Part shown: in pieces, positions 37,568-47,695 of the stretch
How the letters are laid out: every line of letters begins with the position of its first letter
How positions within the stretch are numbered: position 1 is the stretch's first letter
Source of the DNA: Pseudomonas sp. CROZ-RG-20F-R04-15
GTDB lineage: Bacteria; Pseudomonadota; Gammaproteobacteria; Pseudomonadales; Pseudomonadaceae
Direction of reading: 5' to 3'
Length of the DNA stretch: 64,000 nt
NCBI RefSeq assembly: GCF_022662375.1
Contig: NZ_JAKNQL010000008.1
Coordinates: forward strand, 62,001 to 126,000
The notes under the pieces: generated by a model
Told to the model about the DNA's origin: nothing
Databases searched by the model: none
What the model saw: the letters and a program-made list of their open reading frames with translations, nothing else
Made by a program: the position numbers and the translations under genes

Positions 37568-37589
37568 GGAGGTGATATAGGGTTCCTCC
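37568..37589 (+). promoter_or_regulatory. Sequestered Shine-Dalgarno of the usher gene
   Basis: A strong GGAGG (37568-37572) lies 17 nt before the usher ATG, and its exact complement CCTCC (37585-37589) abuts the ATG. Pairing would hide the ribosome-binding site. No alternative in-frame start lies between (TAG at 37578-37580). Confidence 0.45.
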
Positions 37590-40076
37590 ATGTTTTTACT
37601 TAAACGCGAAGGTCTGGCGTCGTTGTTGATTGCCTCGGCCATCAGTACGGCGTGCCAGGCTGACGGCGATGAACAGTTCAACACGTCGTTTCTGCAAGGC
37701 GCCGCGTCGACCGTTGATGTGCAATCGCTGCTCGCCAGCAACAGCGTTCTCCCCGGCAACTACCGGGTTGACCTCTACAGCAACGACACGCTGGTCGGTC
37801 GTCGCGACATCGACTTCCGACGCCACCCCGGCAGCGGCAAGATCCAGGCCTGCCTGACCCTGGAGATGGTCCAGCAATTGGGCGTCGATATCGCCAAACT
37901 GCAAGCGAGCAGCAAGCTCGACGCCAACGATCCCGACGCCTGCCTCGACCTGCCCGTATTGATCGATCATGCCTCCGTGCGTTACGACGTACCGCGCCTG
38001 CGCCTGTTGGTCAGCGTGCCGCAAAGCGCCATGGAGCGTGGTCGGCGCGGTTACGTCGACCCCGCCCTGTGGGACGAAGGCGTGCCGGCCGCGTTCATCA
38101 ACTATCAGGTCAGCAGCAATCGCAACAGCACCCAGTCTGCCAACACGCTTTCCAATAACGTCGGCTTGCGCAACGGTATCAACCTGGGCGGCTGGCGCTT
38201 GCGCAACGAGTCGAACTTCAACAGCAGCACCGGTCAGCCGAGCACCTTCAAAAGCAACCGCAGCTATCTGCAACATGACCTGACCGCATTGAAAGGCCAG
38301 TTCAGTGCCGGGGATATTTTCTCCGACGCCGACCTGTTTGACAGCGTGCGCTATCGCGGCCTGAAACTGGCCTCCGATGACGGCATGCGCGCCGACAGCG
38401 AGCGGGGTTATGCGCCGGTCATTCGCGGCATTGCGCAGTCCAGTGCCACCGTGGAGATTCGCCAGAACAACTACATCCTCTACAGCGCCAACGTGCCGCC
38501 AGGTCCGTTCGAGATCAGCGATATCTATCCCAGTGGCTCCAACGGTGATCTGGAAGTGACGATTATCGAGGCCGACGGTCAGCGCCGGGTGACGGTGCAG
38601 GCGTTTTCCAGCCTGCCGATCATGGTGCGCCAGGGGCAGTTGAAGTACAGCGTCTCGGCCGGCCGCTACAACAGCAACAGCGATGATCAACAATCGCCGC
38701 AGTTCGTCAGCAGCACGCTGGCCTATGGCATCAGCAGCAACTTGTCCGGCATCGTCGGCGTGCAGGCGAGCGAGGATTTCCAGGCGGTGTCCGTGGGCGC
38801 GGGACGTAATACGCCGATCGGTGCCGTATCGCTCGACGTCACCCATTCCGCCAGCCGCACCTTTGGCCAGGCGGTCAAGGGCAACAGTTTGCGCGCGCTG
38901 TACGCAAAGACTTTCACCGGCACCGACACCAGTTTCACCCTCGCCGCTTACCGCTATTCGACCGAGGGTTACCGCACCCTCACCGAGCACGTCGAGGAAC
39001 TGAGCAACGAGGGGCAGACACGGACCGGCAACTCGAAAACCCGCACCGACCTGACCGTCAACCAGAGCCTGGGGCGTAACCAGCAATTTGGCAGCGTCTA
39101 TCTCAATGCCAGCGACCAGCGCTACTGGGGGCGCGGTGGCTCGCAAAGTCTGTCGGCGGGTTACAGCAACTATTGGGGTGATGTCAGCTACAACCTCGGC
39201 GCGACCTACACCAAGGACGTCGGCAACTATGGGCCGGCGAACAATGACACTTTGGTCAACCTGTCGCTGTCGTTCCCGCTGGGTTCGAAACCACGTGCGC
39301 CGCGAGCGTTTGTTTCCGCCAGTACCCAGAAAGCCACCGACAGCACACAGGTCGGGATCAACGGCTACCTGACCGAAGACAGCGACACTTATTACTCGGT
39401 ACAGGGCGGCAACAGCAGCACCGGCGGCAGCAGCGGTTCGGCCAACCTCAGCACCCGCACCTCGATGATGGACATCAGCGCCGGTTACAGCCAGGGTCGC
39501 GGCTACAACTCGCAGAATCTCAATCTCGCCGGCTCGATCGTCGGCCACAGCGGCGGGATCAACCTCGGGCAAACCGTCGGTGAGACATTTGCACTGGCGC
39601 AGGTCGAAGGCGTTTCCGGGGTGAAAATCGGCAGTTTCTCCGGGGCCAAAACCGGAAGTAACGGCTATGCCGTAGTGCCCAATGCGCAGCCCTATCGGGT
39701 CAACTGGATCAACCTCGACACCCGCGATCTGGGCACCGACATCGAGATTGATAACGCCACCCGCCAAGTGGTGCCGCGCCGTGGTGCAGTGGTGCTGGCG
39801 CGCTATGCGAGCAAGACCGGTCGCCGTGTGCAATTCGCTTTGTTCGATGCGCAGCACCAGCCGATTCCGTTTGGTGCGTCGCTGGAAGATGGCGCCGGCA
39901 AGCAACTGGCAATCTCCGACCCAAGCGGCAAGGCACTGGCGCTGGTGGAAAACGACGCCGACAGCCTCGTCATCGTCTGGCAAGGCCAGCGCTGTGAAGC
40001 GCCTTATGCGTTGCCAGAACGTGACAAGGCGTTGAACTACGAGCGGGCCTCCCTGGTGTGCCGCCCGTCCCAGTAA
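37590..40076 (+). CDS. Outer-membrane fimbrial usher (FimD/PapC family)
   Basis: 828 residues. N-terminal periplasmic domain (FNTSFLQGAASTVDVQSLLA ... LPGNYRVDLYSNDTLVGRRDI), 24-strand barrel with plug region (ANVPPGPFEISDIYPSGSNGDLEVTIIEADG) and C-terminal domains (ARYASKTGRRVQFALFD). It forms the pore through which chaperone-pilin complexes are assembled. Full family length. No further structural gene follows; the adhesin lies upstream of the signalling genes. Confidence 0.94.
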   Translation: MFLLKREGLASLLIASAISTACQADGDEQFNTSFLQGAASTVDVQSLLASNSVLPGNYRVDLYSNDTLVGRRDIDFRRHPGSGKIQACLTLEMVQQLGVDIAKLQASSKLDANDPDACLDLPVLIDHASVRYDVPRLRLLVSVPQSAMERGRRGYVDPALWDEGVPAAFINYQVSSNRNSTQSANTLSNNVGLRNGINLGGWRLRNESNFNSSTGQPSTFKSNRSYLQHDLTALKGQFSAGDIFSDADLFDSVRYRGLKLASDDGMRADSERGYAPVIRGIAQSSATVEIRQNNYILYSANVPPGPFEISDIYPSGSNGDLEVTIIEADGQRRVTVQAFSSLPIMVRQGQLKYSVSAGRYNSNSDDQQSPQFVSSTLAYGISSNLSGIVGVQASEDFQAVSVGAGRNTPIGAVSLDVTHSASRTFGQAVKGNSLRALYAKTFTGTDTSFTLAAYRYSTEGYRTLTEHVEELSNEGQTRTGNSKTRTDLTVNQSLGRNQQFGSVYLNASDQRYWGRGGSQSLSAGYSNYWGDVSYNLGATYTKDVGNYGPANNDTLVNLSLSFPLGSKPRAPRAFVSASTQKATDSTQVGINGYLTEDSDTYYSVQGGNSSTGGSSGSANLSTRTSMMDISAGYSQGRGYNSQNLNLAGSIVGHSGGINLGQTVGETFALAQVEGVSGVKIGSFSGAKTGSNGYAVVPNAQPYRVNWINLDTRDLGTDIEIDNATRQVVPRRGAVVLARYASKTGRRVQFALFDAQHQPIPFGASLEDGAGKQLAISDPSGKALALVENDADSLVIVWQGQRCEAPYALPERDKALNYERASLVCRPSQ

Positions 40077-40095
40077 TTCCAAAGATCAAATCAGC

Positions 40096-40250
40096 CGCGA
40101 GCCTGCTCGCGAAGAGGTCGGCAACCTCAGCATCATCGATGAATGAGAAGACGCCTTCGCGAGCAGGCTCGCTCCCACAGGGGGATTTCGAGCTAACACA
40201 AATCCGTGCCTGGCACAGATCGAATGTGGGAGCGAGCCTGCTCGCGAAGG
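40096..40250. repeat. REP cluster (three REP copies)
   Basis: Partial CGCGAGCCTGCTCGCG at 40096, an inverted full copy at 40153-40181 and a third copy at 40225-40250, filling the space between the convergent usher and tamB genes. Confidence 0.8.
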
Positions 40251-40280
40251 CCGCGCCTCGGTTCAAACAAACTGGTGCGA

Positions 40281-43200
40281 TCAGAAATCCCGTTTGTAGA
40301 AAATATCCAGCGAACTCGCCACGCCACTCGCAGCCTCGACATAGACCTTCTTGCTCAGCTTGTAGCGCAGCGCAATGGTGCTGGCGGGTTCAAACACGCC
40401 AACGCCATAACGCAAACTGAGCTTCTCGGTAATATTGCCGCTGGCCACCACACTGGTGGCATCGCCGCTGCCCGCCGTATCGAGCTGGAAGTCCTGAATC
40501 CCCAGATCCTTGGCCAGACTGCTGGTGACCCCGGAGCTGCCCATCAAGCCCAGACCCAACGCCGCTTGCGCGAGCATGTTGTTGTCTTCGCCGTTGGTGC
40601 TCAGCGGACGCCCGAGGACCAGATACGACAGCGCCTGCTCCTGACTCATCGCCGGCTCGGAGAATATCTGCGTGGTCGGTTGCTCGGCGCTGCCGCTCAG
40701 GCGAATACCGGCAATAACGTCGTCGGTCTGGCGGATCGCTTCGATATCCAGATACGGCTGATCGATGGGGCCGGCGAACAACAGACGCGCACGCCGCACA
40801 TTCAGGCGCTGGCCGTAGGCACTGTAGCGGCCGTCGTTGAGCCACAGCTCGCCACGGGTGTCCATGTTGTCGCCGATGTGCACATGACCTTGCACATTGG
40901 CAGTCAGACCAAAACCGGCGAAGGCCAGTTTGTCTTCGCCGACCACCACGTCGATGTCCATCTTCATGGCCATCGGTGGTTTGCCCTCTTCGGTCTGCGC
41001 ACCGACGATGATCGTGTCGTCAGAGACTTTCACTGTTGATGGCGGCAATTCACGCACGGTGATTTCACCTCGCGGCACCAGCACTTTACCGGCAATCGCC
41101 AACTCATCGCCGGCCATGGAAATCTTCAGATCCGGCGCGACTTCGAGCTTGGCGTACGGCTCGACGGTGACCGGCAATTGCGTGCCCTTGAGCGCCAGAT
41201 CGACCACCAGCGCCTGCCCCCAGGCGACGTTACCGTTGAGGCTGCCCTGCCCGCTTTTGCCGCTTTTCCAGCCGCCGTCGAGGCGTACCGATTCGCCGGC
41301 AATCACGGCGGTGAGTTGCAGGTTCTGCAGCTCCATCGGCAACTCGGCGCCGGACACTTCGCCGTCGCTGAGTTGCACGGTGCCGTTGACCAGCGGCGCG
41401 AGCAATCCGCCGGAAATCGTGCCGCTGCCGTTGAGACGCCCGGTGAGTTTCTCGACCATCGGCACAAACGGCCGCGCCACCGACAGATCCAGTCCGCTGA
41501 GGCGGAACGAGCCGCTCAACGGTTTGTTTTTCGGCAACGGGTTGAGCTGCGCCTGCACCATCAATTCGCCGAGTTTGCCGCCGACGAAATTCAGTTCGGT
41601 GTCGACGCGCTTGGGCGTGAGCTTGCTGGTGAGCTTGAGGGTCTGGTACGGGAAATCCAGCCACTGATCCTTTTCCTTCATGCGCAAGGTGCCGCCGCTG
41701 GCGTCCACGCTGACCACGCCATTCGGGCCGCTGGCCGGCAGATCCAGTTGCAGATCGGCGTTGAGCTTACCCTTCCAGGCAAAATCTTTCGGCAACCATT
41801 GCGCGAGGCTTTCGATCGGGAACTGCTTGAGGTGGTAGCGCAGCTTCGGCTCCGGCATCAGCCGTTGATCTTCACCGCACAGGCTGGCGTCGCCGGACAT
41901 CCAGCAATGCGCGCCAAAGTTGATTTTGCCGTCAGCCAGACGTTCCAGTTTGGCCGGGCTTTGCAGTTTCCAGTCCTGGCCGCCGGCCTGAATGTCGCCG
42001 CTGGCCAAGCGCCCGCGCCAGTTGCCCTTGTCCAGATTGCCATCCACACCGAGGGCCAGTTTCAGCTTCGGCCCGATCAGGTCGAGGTCGAGTTTCTGCT
42101 TTTTGATATCACCTTGGGCGCTGGCGGTCAGCGTGCCCAACGCGGTGTCGCCGGCCTGAATGCCCGCACCTTTCAGATCGATTTTCGCCCGCTGTGCGCT
42201 GTCGAGAGTCGCATCGAGGTTGAGGCTTTGCAGGCGATTGTCCTGGAACGCCAGTTGCGAACCTTGCAGATTGAGTTTGCCCTGCGGCGCTTGCAGCGTG
42301 CCGGCCACATTGACCTGACCGTTGACCTGCCCGCGCAGCTGCGGCCAGAGCTGGGCCAGACGCGACAGCTTGATGTCGATCTGCCCGGTGAGTTTCTGTT
42401 GCAGGCTGCCTTTGCCGTTGATGCTGTTGTCGCCGAGGCGGACTTGCAGGGCATTCAGATTCCACTGCTCGCCCGCGCCGTCCGCCTTGGCCTGGAGGAT
42501 CGCCGGTTGCCCGCGCAGTTTGCCTTTCAAGTCGAGGTCGGCGGTCAGGCTCAGGCGTTCGTTTTTCATTTCGCCCTGGCTTTTCAGCGGTCCGGCCAAA
42601 GTGCCCGGCAGCTCGGCGACCCAGTACGCCGGATTGAGCGCCGACAACTCCAGTGCCGTGTCCCAGGCGATGCCGTCGGCGAACTGCACATTGACGTGAC
42701 CTTCAGCCTTGCCCTGCCCGGCTTGCATTTTCAGTTGCGGTAAAGCGATCTGTTTAAGACTGCCGCTGAACGGACTGCTCAGGGTAAACGCGCCGGCCGG
42801 ACCATCCAGAGCGGCGTCGAAATTGCCGAGGTATTGACCGTCGGTGTAGGAGACTTCGCCAGTAAACGTACGCAAGGCGACTTGTGGCTCATCGATTTCG
42901 CTATAGAGCCGATGCCACGGAAAGTCCTGCCAGTTGATATTGGCTTGGGCACTGAGGCCTTTGCTCCAGTCAACGCTGCCGGTGAGTTTCAGGCTTTGTT
43001 TATCGTTGGCCGTCAGGTCGAGGCCGGCGATCTGCGCGCCACTGGCGTCGACTTTGCCTTTGAGCAACAGCGCTACCGGACCTTTATCGGCGGGCAGCGT
43101 GGCGTTGCCGTTGAGCTGGTAACCGTTTTTCAGGTCGCCTTCGCCGGTCAACAGCAATTGATTGAGTTGCAGGGTGTCCGGTAAATCAGCGCTCGGTTTG

Positions 43201-43955
43201 AACGCCTCGCTGGTGATGCGCACCTTGGTCGGCAGGTTTTCCGCCAGCGGTTGCAGCTCGCCGATCAACTGACCGTCGAGGTATCCACGGCTGTCGGCGT
43301 GCAGGTTGAGGGTTTTCAACAGGTCGCCGTCGACTTTCAACGCCAGCGTCCACGGTTCAGTGCCTGGCGATGGCAACGTCAGATTACCGGCCATGTTCAG
43401 CGGCCAGTTGCCGGTTGGCGCGAGCGTGCCGGACAGGTTCAGGCTGAGCTCGTCGCGCTGCAATTTCACGCTGTCGATCTGCATGCCTTGGGCGGTCCAG
43501 TGCGCCGCCAGTTGCAGGCCCTTGAGCTGTTCGCTGCCGTTGAACAACAGGCTGCCGACCTGCACATCGCCCAGCTCGATGGCCACCGGCAATTGCAGGT
43601 CCGGCAGTTTGATCGGGCCGCTCTCGGTGGTCTCTTCGCTCGGCGGGAATTGCAAAATGACCTGATCGGCCTTGAGCTGTTCGATGCACAAAGTCATGCG
43701 CGTCAGGCACAGCGGTGACCAGGCGAAGATTGCCTTGTTCAGCTCGACGCGACTGCTGTCCTGCTGCCACACCAGATGATCGGCACTCCACTGCCCGCCG
43801 AGGCGACCCTGGAAATTTTCCACCGTCAGCCCCGGCACGAGGCCCAACACCCAGCGGCTGCCGGCCCCCGTGCCGAGTACAGCAGTGACACTCAATACAA
43901 TCAACAACACCAGCGCCAACAACGCCAGCGCCGTAATTTTCAAACCACGCTTCAC
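40281..43955 (-). CDS. tamB: Translocation and assembly module protein TamB
   Basis: 1224 residues with one N-terminal TM anchor (ITALALLALVLLIVLSVTAVLG), a very long beta-rich periplasmic region and the conserved TamB C-terminal domain (DUF490; RGELWLNDGRYSAYGQRLNVRRARLLFAGPIDQPYLDIEAIR, ending in an aromatic KRDF). It spans the periplasm and is implicated in lipid transport and insertion of some outer-membrane proteins with TamA. The start overlaps the tamA stop by 4 bp. Confidence 0.94.
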   Translation of the reverse strand: MKRGLKITALALLALVLLIVLSVTAVLGTGAGSRWVLGLVPGLTVENFQGRLGGQWSADHLVWQQDSSRVELNKAIFAWSPLCLTRMTLCIEQLKADQVILQFPPSEETTESGPIKLPDLQLPVAIELGDVQVGSLLFNGSEQLKGLQLAAHWTAQGMQIDSVKLQRDELSLNLSGTLAPTGNWPLNMAGNLTLPSPGTEPWTLALKVDGDLLKTLNLHADSRGYLDGQLIGELQPLAENLPTKVRITSEAFKPSADLPDTLQLNQLLLTGEGDLKNGYQLNGNATLPADKGPVALLLKGKVDASGAQIAGLDLTANDKQSLKLTGSVDWSKGLSAQANINWQDFPWHRLYSEIDEPQVALRTFTGEVSYTDGQYLGNFDAALDGPAGAFTLSSPFSGSLKQIALPQLKMQAGQGKAEGHVNVQFADGIAWDTALELSALNPAYWVAELPGTLAGPLKSQGEMKNERLSLTADLDLKGKLRGQPAILQAKADGAGEQWNLNALQVRLGDNSINGKGSLQQKLTGQIDIKLSRLAQLWPQLRGQVNGQVNVAGTLQAPQGKLNLQGSQLAFQDNRLQSLNLDATLDSAQRAKIDLKGAGIQAGDTALGTLTASAQGDIKKQKLDLDLIGPKLKLALGVDGNLDKGNWRGRLASGDIQAGGQDWKLQSPAKLERLADGKINFGAHCWMSGDASLCGEDQRLMPEPKLRYHLKQFPIESLAQWLPKDFAWKGKLNADLQLDLPASGPNGVVSVDASGGTLRMKEKDQWLDFPYQTLKLTSKLTPKRVDTELNFVGGKLGELMVQAQLNPLPKNKPLSGSFRLSGLDLSVARPFVPMVEKLTGRLNGSGTISGGLLAPLVNGTVQLSDGEVSGAELPMELQNLQLTAVIAGESVRLDGGWKSGKSGQGSLNGNVAWGQALVVDLALKGTQLPVTVEPYAKLEVAPDLKISMAGDELAIAGKVLVPRGEITVRELPPSTVKVSDDTIIVGAQTEEGKPPMAMKMDIDVVVGEDKLAFAGFGLTANVQGHVHIGDNMDTRGELWLNDGRYSAYGQRLNVRRARLLFAGPIDQPYLDIEAIRQTDDVIAGIRLSGSAEQPTTQIFSEPAMSQEQALSYLVLGRPLSTNGEDNNMLAQAALGLGLMGSSGVTSSLAKDLGIQDFQLDTAGSGDATSVVASGNITEKLSLRYGVGVFEPASTIALRYKLSKKVYVEAASGVASSLDIFYKRDF

Positions 43956-45679
43956 AGCTCAGGCCCCATGGAAAAGTGCAGCCGGATGCCGCCATCGTCG
44001 TCGAGTGCGTGGGCCAGGTCGAGGCGGATCGGCCCGACCGGCGAGACCCAGCGCACACCAATACCGACCCCGGTCTTGAGGTTCGGCAGTTCGAGTTTGT
44101 TGAAAGAGTTGCCCTGATCGACGAAGGTCGCGACGCGCCATTTCTCGGCGACGGAGTATTGGTATTCGACGCTGCCGGCGACCATGTAGCGGCCACCGAT
44201 GCGATCGCCTTTGGAGTTTTCCGGGGACAGGCTCTGGTAGTCATAACCGCGCACACTTTGATCGCCACCGGCAAAGAAGCGCAGCGACGGCGGCACCGAG
44301 TTGTAGCCGTTGGTGGCGCTGCCGCCGACCTGCACGCGCCCAAGGAAGCGGTGTTTGTCGAATACGGTGGTCAGGCCTTTGACCAGCGCGGTGCCATATA
44401 AAAGGTTGTTGTCGGAACCAAGGCCTTCCTTCGCTACCTTGCTTTCGAAGCTCAGGCGATAGCCGTTGTGTGGGTCGATGCGGTTGTCGCTTTTCAGGTA
44501 CGAGTAACTGATGCCGGGCATCAGCAAGGTACTCAGGCCGGAATCGTCGCCGAGTTCATATTCTTCGCGCTGCCATTTCAGCGAAATCACCCGCTGCCAG
44601 CCACTCGGCAACTTGCTGTGCCATTCCGGGCCGAAGGTCAGCAGTTTGCTCAAGGTGTCGGAGCCGTCGATGTCTTCGAATTGATAACCGCCGGCCCAAC
44701 GCAGTTTGTCGGTCAGTGGCGGGTCGAGCGGAATGTCGTAGAACAGCCCGACGTTTTGCCGCGGCGCCGAGAGTTCGGCTTCCCAGCCATAGCTGTCGCC
44801 CTGCGGGTTGACCCAATGGCGCGTCCAGTTGGCTTTGATGCGCGGGCCGACGTCGGTCGAGTAACCGAGGCCCAGGCCCATGGTCCGTGGCTTGCGCGTG
44901 TCGAGTTTGACGTCCACCGGGATCACGTCGTTTTTCGCGGCGGTCGGTGCCGCATCGACGCGTATGCCTTCGAAATAGCCGCTCGATTGCAGATCGCGGT
45001 TGAGTTCGGCGATCAGCTCGGAGTCGTACGGCTCGCCTTCCTTGAACGGCACCATGCGTTGCAGCAAATCTTCGTCGAACGGTGTGTCGCCTTCGAATTT
45101 GACTTTGCCCAGCGCATAACGCGGGCCGCTTTCGTAGATCAATTCGACGTCGGCCACCCCGGCGCGCGGGTCGACCATGAGTTTTTGGCTAGTAAAGTGG
45201 CCACTGAAAAAGCCGAAGCGTGAAGCCTGATTCTGAATAAGTCTTTTGGCGTCTTCGTAACGCCCATGGTTGAGCACCGCGCCGGACTTGAGCACGTCGC
45301 TTTTCGGCACACGAAAGGATTTGAGGGAGGCAGCCGGGCCGTCGACACGGATGGTGACGTTGCGCAGGCGAATCGGTTCGCCGGGATCGATGTTCAGTAC
45401 CAGGCGCGGTTTTTCGCCGCCCTTTACGTCACTTTCAATCTGCGGCTGGTAGTAGCCCAACGCCTGGGCCGCTTTGCGCGCCTGCTCTTCGGCACCGCGA
45501 CTGAAGCGCTGCAGGGCTTCTTCGTCGCGATCGCCGAGGCTGCCGATATAGCCTTCTATATTGGCCTTGAGTTCATCGTTGGACGGTTTGATCCGCACAT
45601 CCAATTCACTTTGCGCCAGCGCCGCGCAGCTGGTTAACAGCACGAGCACGCCACTGGTAAATCTTCCTGGAAACTTCAT
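43952..45679 (-). CDS. tamA: Translocation and assembly module protein TamA (Omp85 family)
   Basis: 575 residues from ATG 45679 with a signal peptide (RFTSGVLVLLTSCAALAQ). POTRA-type domains (about 25-260) precede a 16-strand Omp85 barrel with the conserved RGYDYQSL and final strand GPIRLDLAHAL...IRLHFSMGPEL. It is outer-membrane partner of TamB and probably cotranscribed (ATGA overlap). A TTG further upstream (45733) would spoil the signal peptide. Confidence 0.93.
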   Translation of the reverse strand: MKFPGRFTSGVLVLLTSCAALAQSELDVRIKPSNDELKANIEGYIGSLGDRDEEALQRFSRGAEEQARKAAQALGYYQPQIESDVKGGEKPRLVLNIDPGEPIRLRNVTIRVDGPAASLKSFRVPKSDVLKSGAVLNHGRYEDAKRLIQNQASRFGFFSGHFTSQKLMVDPRAGVADVELIYESGPRYALGKVKFEGDTPFDEDLLQRMVPFKEGEPYDSELIAELNRDLQSSGYFEGIRVDAAPTAAKNDVIPVDVKLDTRKPRTMGLGLGYSTDVGPRIKANWTRHWVNPQGDSYGWEAELSAPRQNVGLFYDIPLDPPLTDKLRWAGGYQFEDIDGSDTLSKLLTFGPEWHSKLPSGWQRVISLKWQREEYELGDDSGLSTLLMPGISYSYLKSDNRIDPHNGYRLSFESKVAKEGLGSDNNLLYGTALVKGLTTVFDKHRFLGRVQVGGSATNGYNSVPPSLRFFAGGDQSVRGYDYQSLSPENSKGDRIGGRYMVAGSVEYQYSVAEKWRVATFVDQGNSFNKLELPNLKTGVGIGVRWVSPVGPIRLDLAHALDDDGGIRLHFSMGPEL

Positions 45680-45745
45680 AGGCGCGGATGCTATCACGGG
45701 CTTGGGAGCGTGATAGAACAGGAAATTTCCCAAGAAGTTCGATTG

Positions 45746-46396
45746 TCATGCTGTTGCAGTTTGTAACACCTGCGGATTGGCGTGGAAAAACACGTGTTCG
45801 CGCACCGGCCCGACGGCAACCTCGCCGATCTCCTCGTAACCCTGCCTTTTATAGAATTCCAGATAGCGCGGATTGCCGGTGTCGAGCACTACGCCTTGCG
45901 AAGTTTCGTCCACCGCGCACCAGTTGTGTACGGCGGTCAGCAGTTGCTCGCCAAAGTGCTTGCCCTGAAATTGTGGGTGAATGCCCAGCAGCGGCAGCAT
46001 ATGCACCGAATCGCTGGGTACGCAGGCAGCAACAGCATCGTGGTACTCCAGATAGCGGCGGGTGCAGCGGAAACCGGTGCTGAGCACCATGCGCAGGCGC
46101 CACGCCCAGCTTTCGGTGATGCCCAGACGGCGTTGCGGCGGCGCGATCAGGGCGATGCCGATCAGACGATCGTTGACCAGCAGGCCGATGGCTGGCAGAT
46201 CCTGCAGAAAGTGTTGTTTGACCAGCTCGCGCACCGTCGCCCGCACGCGCTGTTCGTAGCCGGGGCGCTCGGCTTCAAACAGATAGCCGAAGGTCGGCTC
46301 GTGGCGATAGGCCTGATAGAGCAGCGATCGGGCTTCGCGGGAATAACCGCGGTCGAGCATATGAATGTCGGCGATGGCGGTCTGGGTTTCAGGCAT
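45746..46396 (-). CDS. GNAT-family N-acetyltransferase
   Basis: 216 residues from ATG 46396. The acetyl-CoA-binding motif A is visible as LPLLGIHPQFQGKHFGEQLLTAV (V/I-x-P-x-x-Q/R-G-x-G/A type), followed by VVLDTGNPRYLEFYKRQGYEEIGE. Substrate unknown. It lies 66 bp upstream of tamA in the same orientation, but this may not reflect a functional link. Confidence 0.85.
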   Translation of the reverse strand: MPETQTAIADIHMLDRGYSREARSLLYQAYRHEPTFGYLFEAERPGYEQRVRATVRELVKQHFLQDLPAIGLLVNDRLIGIALIAPPQRRLGITESWAWRLRMVLSTGFRCTRRYLEYHDAVAACVPSDSVHMLPLLGIHPQFQGKHFGEQLLTAVHNWCAVDETSQGVVLDTGNPRYLEFYKRQGYEEIGEVAVGPVREHVFFHANPQVLQTATA

Positions 46397-46517
46397 GACG
46401 GTGATTCTCCCCGGGGCGCGTTCAGATGGCGGCGCTCTTGTTGGTACGAACCTTTTACGGGTGGCGTGGTTCCCCACAGGTATAGCCCAACCTTGGATCT
46501 TCAGCGATTTTGCCGAC

Positions 46518-46588
46518 CCCTTCGCGAGCAGGCTCGCTCCCACAGGGGAACGCGATCAAAATGTGGGAGCGAGCCTGCTCGCGAAGAG
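46518..46588. repeat. REP pair
   Basis: CTTCGCGAGCAGGCTCGCTC and TGTGGGAGCGAGCCTGCTCG separated by only about 16 bp, in the divergent GNAT/xthA intergenic region (46397-46692). Confidence 0.8.
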
Positions 46589-46692
46589 GCACTTACAGGC
46601 AACACAAATCCCACAGGCCAAAATGATTTCTCCCACACTGGCCCCCATCCCACATGTCAGCTAGCATCGCCCTTTTGCCAGGACTGCCGACC

Positions 46693-47505
46693 ATGAAGAT
46701 CGTTTCCTTCAACATCAACGGACTGCGCGCCCGTCCGCATCAGCTGGCAGCGCTGATCGAAAAACACCAGCCGGACGTCATCGGCCTGCAGGAAACCAAG
46801 GTCCACGACGACCAGTTCCCGCTGGAAGAAGTCCGCGCCCTCGGCTACCACGTGTACTTCCACGGCCAAAAAGGTCATTACGGCGTAGCGATGCTGTCGC
46901 GTCAGGAACCGATCGCCATTCACAAAGGTTTCGCCACTGACGAAGAAGACGCCCAGCGCCGCTTTATCTGGGGCACGTTCGCCGACGCCAATGGCGTGCC
47001 GGTGACGATCATGAACGGCTATTTCCCACAGGGCGAAAGCCGCGACCACCCGACCAAATTCCCCGCCAAGCAGCGTTTCTACAGCGATCTGCAAGCGCTG
47101 CTGGAAAGCCAGTTCCACAACGAACAGCCCGTGGTGGTGATGGGCGATGTGAACATTTCCCCGGAAGACTGCGACATCGGCATCGGCCCGGACAACATGA
47201 AGCGCTGGCTGAAAACCGGTAAATGTAGCTTCCTGCCGGAAGAGCGCGAGTGGATGGCACGCCTGAAGAACTGGGGTTTGACCGACAGCTATCGTCACCT
47301 GAATCCGGACGTTACCGACATGTTCAGTTGGTTCGACTATCGTAGCCGTGGCTTTGAAGATGAGCCGAAACGTGGCCTGCGCATCGATGTGATTCTGGCC
47401 TCGCATGGTTTGTTGCCACGGGTGAAGGCTGCCGGTGTGGATTATGAATTGCGCGGGATGGAGAAGCCGTCCGATCACGCACCGATCTGGCTTGAATTGG
47501 CCTGA
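46693..47505 (+). CDS. xthA: Exodeoxyribonuclease III
   Basis: AP endonuclease / 3'-5' exonuclease of 270 residues in base-excision repair. Catalytic motifs are complete: FNINGLRAR (N), LQETKVHD (E34 type), GYFPQG (Y), [16 protein letters not shown] (D, N), and the C-terminal [10 protein letters not shown] and [11 protein letters not shown] (D, H). ATG 46693 starts directly at the conserved [11 protein letters not shown]. Confidence 0.96.
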   Translation: MKIVSFNINGLRARPHQLAALIEKHQPDVIGLQETKVHDDQFPLEEVRALGYHVYFHGQKGHYGVAMLSRQEPIAIHKGFATDEEDAQRRFIWGTFADANGVPVTIMNGYFPQGESRDHPTKFPAKQRFYSDLQALLESQFHNEQPVVVMGDVNISPEDCDIGIGPDNMKRWLKTGKCSFLPEEREWMARLKNWGLTDSYRHLNPDVTDMFSWFDYRSRGFEDEPKRGLRIDVILASHGLLPRVKAAGVDYELRGMEKPSDHAPIWLELA

Positions 47506-47528
47506 TCTTCGAATCGCCTGAAATCCCC

Positions 47529-47617
47529 CTGTGGGAGCGAGCCTGCTCGCGAAAGCGGTGTATCAGAAACGTTTTTGTAACTGACACACCGCTTTCGCGA
47601 GCAGGCTCGCTCCCACA
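47529..47617. repeat. REPIN
   Basis: CTGTGGGAGCGAGCCTGCTC and inverted copy with the usual GAAAGCGGTG / CACCGCTTTC inner arms, between xthA and the PstS-OmpA gene. Confidence 0.85.
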
Positions 47618-47695
47618 TTTAGATCGTTGTCATCTTCAAGTAACTTTTCTGACTTAATCTCCCCGGCAATCCCCTTGGCTTGATTCGGTGCCGGC

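Noticed and set aside
37596..40082. 828-codon open frame antisense to the usher gene
   Set aside because: Mirror frame of a high-GC gene. The plus strand has a signal peptide and full usher domains; the antisense translation has no recognisable domain.
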